Shown in pieces: positions 58,919 through 64,000 of a DNA stretch of 64,000 nt. The notes under the pieces were generated by a model. That model saw only the letters and a program-made list of their open reading frames with translations. It ran no database searches and had not been told where the DNA came from. Position 1 is the stretch's first letter. Every line of letters starts with the position of its first letter. The stretch comes from Chondrilla cf. caribensis. Its lineage: Eukaryota; Porifera; Demospongiae; Chondrillida; Chondrillidae. The position numbers and the translations under genes were made by a program. The stretch lies in contig OZ026552.1 of the NCBI GenBank assembly GCA_964020155.1, positions 3,656,548 to 3,720,547 on the forward strand. The letters are read 5' to 3'.

Positions 58919-59220
58919 TGTTTGTGTGTGTGTTGTGTACGTGTGAATGCCCACACAACTCAGTGTGTGCTGTACATACCTTGGATGAAATGGTCCACAT
59001 AAAACAACAGCGAAATTCCTAATCACATTCCCACGATGGTAGGGGTTCCTGTTGAGTTCCCCCTTTGTGCTAAACGTGCCCTTGATCTAGGTAAAATGTA
59101 ACAATAGGAGTAATACATATTATGTTTGTACAGTATTAACAAATGAATCAAGTACTGAGAGAGGATCTTTCTATACACACTCAATATACCATCCCAATGT
59201 ACATATACAGATGATAATCA

Positions 59221-59286
<66 letters not shown>

Positions 59287-59293
59287 GCACCTT

Positions 59294-59333
<40 letters not shown>

Positions 59334-60287
59334 CTTCATTAGTTGTTTGCATATTAGCGATCAGGCAGGTATGGAAACCACCGAGGCCAATCACAGCAAT
59401 GAAAGCAAACCCAGCTATGAGGCTCTCAAGGATAGTGAAGAAGAATTAAGAAACTCAACAGACACCAGAACTGTCCGACATTACATACAAGACTCGCATC
59501 ACCTGAACACACCTTTGTAATAATCTCATTGATTCACTACACCATACTATGTCCTACAGTAAGTGTGTGGTATCCAATCTCACATCAGTACAGTGAATTC
59601 CAGGAAGCATTGAGTACAGATATATAATACAGTGAATGCTCATTAATCCACCTCAATTCGTTTTCAAAGGCAAATTAACGAGTGTGGGGGATTAACTAGA
59701 TATACATTGGTACTTGTACATTGTATTGGTACTGGGAAATTGTGGCAGATTAAAAGGTTTGGTGGATAATGTGGTGGTGGAGTAACGAGGTTTCACTGTG
59801 TGTACATAATCAGCCAAGTGGCACATGTAAACATGAGCTCTAACACAATTGTGGGAAGCCTGTAGTAAGAGCACACAAAGGTCTACATCCAGAGGTCAGG
59901 AGGAGGAGGGGGCCAAAAAGTGAAAATCTCGGACATTTTAGATGAGATATCAAATGTGAAATATCCTCAACATTCGATCAGCCATACATACACGTGGATA
60001 TGCAGCAAATACATAAGTATGATAAGTATGTATGTACGTATAGAAGCACTTTGGCTGTAACAAAGGTGTGGACAGATAATACAATGAGTACACATACGTA
60101 CGTACGTTTATGCGTATACATATATAGAAGTGGATATCTGGCAGGAGAATTCTTCACAGCTTCAACAAAAGAGGCATTCGGTGCAATAGTGGCCACTGGG
60201 GGAGGACGGAGACATGTTAAATACGTATGTATATGGAGCTGTTCTTACACAGACGTACACACACTCATGCATGTACGCACATGCATG

Positions 60288-60368
<81 letters not shown>

Positions 60369-61626
60369 CTACAACTCACATAATGCAATAGTGGCAATAT
60401 TACAGCAAACCACATAAACACAAGAGAAGGCAATAGTGACCAGAAACAGATAGAAATATCTATAATTCCTTTTTCCAACACAATTCCCAACCCAAGGGCA
60501 GTGGTGATCAAAATTCTCTACAGAAATAAAACAAAAAAGATGCTAATTATAATGCATAGCAAAATGATAGGATAACACAAGTACAGTGAATACTCGTTAA
60601 TCCGCCGCAATTTGTTTTCAAAGAATATGGTGGATTAACGAGTTTGGCAGATTAACTGGATATTCATTGGTATTTGTACTTTATATTGGTACTGGGATAT
60701 TGTGGTGGATTAAAAGGTTTGGCTGATAAGGCGGCGGACGAAACGAGAATTCACTGTACCAAGTGTTCGAGGAGCAATATTTGCATATTTTCACAGTTGA
60801 GAATACACCCCAAAATTCAAAAATCTGCCACCACTTAATCCCCCCCTCATTTCTGTGCATTAGCTCATGGTGCATACACACTAATGATGTGGACAATCTC
60901 ACTATCTGCCAAACATGTTAGTTTGCTACATTTTCCCTCCACAAATTGCTGCGGGACAATGAGGGTTCACATTCACATAATACGCCACCTACGTATGTAC
61001 GTATATTGGCAATATTATGCCCACACATTGTAAAACAATGGATGGATTTTAAAGTAAAAGTTCAATGTACAGTGAAATCTCATTATAAAGAATTCTCTAC
61101 TGTATTAAATTATTCTCCACTGTATTTAATTTTATGTAAAGTATTAATTTTTCCTCCACTGTATTAATTTTTTTTTCTACTGTATTAATTTTTTTCTACT
61201 GTATTTAATTTTTTACTGTATTATAAACATATGTAACTGGAGGTATATTTACTATACATTTCAACTTGTCATAGTGGGTTTGCGATAACAGTGAAGCATT
61301 CTTAATGTTCACCGAGACTCATGGTAAGACGATGCTGCTGTGGTCAACACGCTCCACTCACCACAGCAGTTGTTACACAGGGAACAGTGGGACGCTCTGG
61401 GAGGTCTGTACTGCTTACAAGTATAACAGAACTTCAGCTTGACGGGTAGGCCATTCACTGATACTGTCTTCGTGAGGTAGGGGTTGGGAGACTTTGGATC
61501 TGGAGAAGACAAAGAGCTACTGGTCGAATTTGTACAACTGTAAAGAGAGAGTGGTTTAACAAGTGCAGTGGCGAAGGGATATCAGTTGAACATGCACATA
61601 CAGAAATGAGAGAATATTAATGAAAT

Positions 61627-61666
<40 letters not shown>

Positions 61667-61704
61667 GTATATACACACACACATGCACACACGCACGCAC
61701 ACGT

Positions 61705-61754
<50 letters not shown>

Positions 61755-62391
61755 ATATCACAAATCCAGTTTCTAAATGTGTTTGTTCAATCACCATCCC
61801 CCTCAATGAATTGAGGACATAAGGAGAAATATTAAGTAGATTTTATCACTTCATGTAAAAAAATATCAGCTAATACATAGTCTACACACATTAATATCTC
61901 CCCAAGAAGGATGATTTGTGGATATGGGGTGTGCTAACTGACAAGTATGTTGGATCAGCATGTCCAAAATCCTCGAACGCACCTTCCTTATCAGCGAGCC
62001 TCTCGTAGTACTCCCCTTCAGCAGCAGTGGCCCTTTGGTGGAATCCTGGGTCAATACACCCGGCTTTCAAGAGGAATATCGTGCTGTAAAATAGGAGAAC
62101 GAGTCCGAATACGGGTATTGCAAGACCGTAGGGCCAAAATAACGTGGATAAATGTCTTCCACTATAAGAAAGAAGAAAAAAGGATGGTAAATGTCATAAA
62201 CAGTAACTAGAGTGGTAAACTTACTCAAAAGCCAGGAAAAGTACCGTAACTATTGCAAATAATACGAAAAGGAATATTAAAATATAATAGTTTCGAGCTG
62301 TCATCGCCCTCCCATCGCAAAAGAAGCGATTGTTCCCGGGAAAGCGTTCCCAATTCCTTACTACCACTCTCTCGGTATCCTCTGCTTCCAT
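57774..62391 (-). CDS. DHHC-type palmitoyltransferase, ZDHHC9/14/18 group
   Basis: Nine exons: 62225-62391, 61983-62161, 61362-61499, 60380-60517, 60138-60195, 59332-59434, 58980-59086, 58566-58689 and 57774-58016. They give 418 aa plus stop. Topology is four membrane segments (about residues 33-55, 65-88, 183-205 and 233-253). The Cys-rich domain ([21 protein letters not shown]) runs into the catalytic DHHC at 165-168 and [15 protein letters not shown]. The group signature TTNE follows TM4 (residue ~260), then [19 protein letters not shown]. The Ser/Glu-rich C-tail is cytosolic. The enzyme S-acylates protein cysteines at Golgi or plasma membranes through an acyl-Cys intermediate; members of this group modify Ras-like proteins. 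Splicing of exon 60138-60195 to 59332-59434 requires an AT-AC intron (60137 down to 59435). The start codon is 25 bp from that of TMEM242. Confidence 0.93.
58842..58920. repeat. (GT)n microsatellite in DHHC-gene intron
   Basis: GT tract with two interruptions. Here the sense strand carries AC. Confidence 0.9.
59222..59331. repeat. (AC)n microsatellite abutting a DHHC-gene splice donor
   Basis: Two AC tracts separated by AGCACCTTGG. The sense-strand donor of exon 59332-59434 is GTGTGTGT, the end of the repeat. Confidence 0.95.
59435..60137 (-). other. probable U12-type AT-AC intron
   Basis: Sense 5' end ATATCCACTT (60137 downward) and 3' end TTTCTTAATTCTTCTTCAC (ending at 59435). TTTCTTAAT (59453-59445) matches the U12 branch-point consensus TTCCTTAAY, and its adenosines are 10-12 nt from the 3' end. 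Only this junction makes the frame continuous, giving NSPASILESL, which aligns with TPASVLELV of vertebrate paralogues. No GT donor near 60137 restores it. A MITE (59628-59800) lies inside. Confidence 0.8.
59628..59800. mobile_element. MITE, TACAGTGAATRCTCRTTAATCC family
   Basis: Left end TACAGTGAATGCTCATTAATCC and right end GGAGTAACGAGGTTTCACTGT are inverted. Collinear with 60582-60758. A degenerate relative is at about 50475-50637. Confidence 0.75.
60292..60365. repeat. (AC)n microsatellite in DHHC-gene intron
   Basis: Pure AC tract, about 14 bp from the donor of exon 60380-60517. Confidence 0.95.
60582..60758. mobile_element. MITE, TACAGTGAATRCTCRTTAATCC family (177 bp)
   Basis: Ends TACAGTGAATACTCGTTAATCC and ACGAGAATTCACTGTA. 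Shares GGTGGATTAAAAGGTTTGG-type blocks with 59628-59800. Confidence 0.8.
61626..61747. repeat. (AC)n microsatellite, interrupted
   Basis: Two AC tracts joined by an ATACGTATATACAC and ACGC-rich middle, in the DHHC-gene intron between exons 61983-62161 and 61362-61499. Confidence 0.95.
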
Positions 62392-62416
62392 GTTTGATTG
62401 GTCACGTGCTTTAAAA
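62392..62416. promoter_or_regulatory. 25-bp gap between DHHC and TMEM242 start codons
   Basis: The opposing start codons are 25 bp apart. The gap contains CACGTG (62403-62408), an E-box, and an ATTGGT inverted CCAAT motif (62396-62401), both consistent with a bidirectional promoter. Transcription starts must lie inside the partner's transcribed region or give near-leaderless mRNAs. Confidence 0.6.
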
Positions 62417-62981
62417 ATGGCACTCGAAGAGGAGAAGGTTATGCAAGACAATGATTCCAAACCTACTGCTGAGCGTAGAGTGTCTCCATCTCTGAAGAAA
62501 AGCATATCCGTGGTATCTTCGATTTACTTTGGCTCCGTTATCTGCGGATTTGCGATCGGGATCAGGTCTAAGAGAGATTTTGAGTCTTCAGAGTTTCCCC
62601 GCGGGATGTACGAGTCCCCCGGGAGAGTTGCACTGCGAGCCCTGGGATGGGGGACGTTGCTCTCAGTCTGTGGGACAACGGCTCTAGTGGCAACCCTGGC
62701 GTATGCTCTCGGTATAAGAAAAGTGAGTAAACAGAGAGTGGAATACCCAACTTTGTCTTCTGACCTAGAATTTTTTTAAGCTCCAACTATATACACACAC
62801 AAGTTGTTAATTCCTTTATCTTTATCTTTCTAAGTTGTCAGATGTCGAACCCAGAACCAGAGAATTTGTTCATCCCAAGTCAGAGGCCATCAGAAGAACC
62901 ATTTCAAAGCTAAACATTAAAACTGTATCTGAAAGAACAGAAGAGCTTTATTCCAAAAGAGATGACGACAAAAAATCATAA
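62417..62981 (+). CDS. TMEM242: transmembrane protein 242
   Basis: Two exons, 62417-62722 and 62835-62981, coding 150 aa (human about 141). Two membrane segments are visible, at about residues 31-48 (SVVSSIYFGSVICGFAIG) and 77-98. They flank the diagnostic ALRALGWGTLLSVCG. The C-terminal tail is charged. TMEM242 is a mitochondrial inner-membrane protein that assists assembly of the ATP synthase c-ring and complex I; this is family knowledge. Exon 1 ends at RK|GTGAGT and exon 2 restarts in phase 0 at LSDVE. It starts 25 bp from the DHHC gene and is convergent with the ATP synthase OSCP gene. Confidence 0.88.
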
Positions 62982-63720
62982 GAGGCTGTCTCCAAGAAGA
63001 TATAATCGGGAGTTCATCGCTAAAGTCCATGACAATGGCAGCAGCAGACTGTGATCATGACATTGCATCAGAAATGATTGTGTGTGTTGTAAATATGCCG
63101 TGTACATGCGTGTGTTGGAGACCAACATCACACACTTTCAACTTGATCCTTGGGGGTTTTATATATATTTTATATCTAAGTATGTACATGAAAGTAGGTG
63201 TAATATTTTCTTATATAATTGTAATGGTTCAACATATGCATGCATGCAGTACCTTGTATATTCCTAATAGCATGGTAAACTGCAGCAATAACAATACCTG
63301 TATATCCACATTTGTACATACTTGGTGTGGACATATATGTATGTATAACTGGTACATGTATTATACAAGCATCAAGTTTCAATCCAAAGTAAACTGCATT
63401 GCTGTAAGTATAGTCCAACCTGCTTATGTACCCGAGGAAAACACCAAATCTGTACTTCTTATCAGAGGTAGGTACTGTCAGTCTGTATATTGGTTGACAT
63501 ATAGTACATGAACTAGGGACTGAGTCAAGTGTGTGTACTAACCAGGGTATATGCATACTTACTAAGCAAGTTGTACTGTGTATATAACAGTTTAGATATT
63601 AACAAACACTGTATAACTGAGTGCTATAATATAATAACATTACTATAATATCATTACAACAGACGAAGAAGTCAGATAAGGTCCATACACCATCCTTTGT
63701 AAGCTGCATAGTACGCCACA
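62982..63720. other. convergent 3' spacer between TMEM242 and OSCP
   Basis: AT-rich, no gene. Contains a MITE-like repeat at 63411-63578. Confidence 0.6.
63411..63578. mobile_element. MITE-like repeat, TACAGTCCAACTTGCTTA family
   Basis: Begins TAGTCCAACCTGCTTATG and ends TTACTAAGCAAGTTGTACTGT (inverted). Shares TTCTTATCAGAGGTA and TGGTTGACATATAGT with the copy at 28255-28390. Confidence 0.7.
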
Positions 63721-63834
63721 TCAAATGGCCTCTTTTAGAAGTTGAACAAACTTCTTGATCCTCCTTGCGGTGGAAAGGTCAATGTACTTGTCTCCTACCT
63801 CTACGACCATTCCACCCATAATGGACGGATCAGT
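63721..63834 (-). CDS. ATP5PO: ATP synthase peripheral stalk subunit OSCP, last exon (5' part outside window)
   Basis: A phase-0 exon of 38 codons including stop, with acceptor TTAG at 63835-63836. It reads TDPSIMGGMVVEVGDKYID and then LSTARRIKKFVQLL, matching the C-terminal end of the delta/OSCP family (TDPSILGGMIV...GEKYVDMS). OSCP links the peripheral stalk to the F1 head of mitochondrial ATP synthase. The neighbouring TMEM242 also serves ATP synthase assembly, but they are convergent and not obviously co-regulated. The rest of the gene lies to the right. Confidence 0.92.
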   Translation of the reverse strand, partial: TDPSIMGGMVVEVGDKYIDLSTARRIKKFVQLLKEAI

Positions 63835-63900
63835 CTAACAGTGTAGGACAGATCACATCATTACATATTCATCACTACATGACACAGCAAAAGGTATGCA

Positions 63901-63905
63901 CACAT

Positions 63906-63961
<56 letters not shown>
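63901..63961. repeat. (AC)n microsatellite in OSCP intron
   Basis: AC tract near the right window edge. Confidence 0.9.
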
Positions 63962-63962
<1 letters not shown>

Positions 63963-64000
63963 AACACACTCGGTAGAAAAGGAGGTCTGTGAAGTATACA

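Noticed and set aside
60135..60195. Conventional GT donor for DHHC exon at 60138 (reading on to a GTATAC near 60115)
   Set aside because: It leaves phase 2 against an acceptor requiring phase 0 or 1, and breaks the conserved PAS-V/I-LE segment.

Overview
This is a metazoan nuclear genomic window. The genes are split by GT-AG introns, the products are animal orthologues (ARMC2, PSMG1, MTF-1, GTF3C3, SNX3, a ZDHHC9/14/18-type acyltransferase, TMEM242, ATP synthase OSCP), and introns and spacers are full of microsatellites and small transposons. Compact genes, a modular EMI/EGF protein and the repeat flora suggest an early-branching marine invertebrate, most likely a sponge. The species assignment is inference. 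Exon models were built by hand from splice signals, frame continuity and remembered homologues. For seven genes the exon lengths sum to an exact open frame.

Layout: 1-9373 (-) is the 5' part of a large secreted protein: signal peptide, EMI, two EGF, seven calcium-binding-type EGF modules, then one giant exon coding an unrecognised domain of over 1,050 residues that runs off the window. 10.6-14.4 kb is a transposon graveyard: terminal inverted repeats enclosing a dead LINE, then a restriction-like-endonuclease retroelement remnant. 15.2-23.0 kb (-) is ARMC2, divergent from PSMG1 (23.1-25.0 kb, +). 25.3-27.2 kb (-) is an MTF-1-like six-finger factor. 29.5-38.7 kb is gene-free and dominated by two related tandem arrays of a ~180-bp unit, the first split by a ~365-bp repeat array that itself carries an inverted-repeat element. 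38.9-49.4 kb (-) is GTF3C3. 50.2-54.1 kb (-) is a coiled-coil protein, divergent from SNX3 (54.3-57.0 kb, +). 57.8-62.4 kb (-) is a DHHC S-acyltransferase, divergent from TMEM242 (62.4-63.0 kb, +). The right edge holds the last exon of OSCP (-).

The genes do not form one pathway. The common architectural theme is tight head-to-head pairing: start codons are 25, 86 and 130 bp apart in the three pairs. Two pairs have a mitochondrial or proteostasis flavour (TMEM242, PSMG1) and two have a likely ciliary member (ARMC2, possibly the coiled-coil gene). The most distinctive observations are a probable U12-type AT-AC intron in the DHHC gene, the novel C-terminal domain of the EMI/EGF protein, a recent tandem duplication of EGF exon pairs, very long perfect GT and GTGC microsatellites abutting splice donors, and the nested satellite structure.
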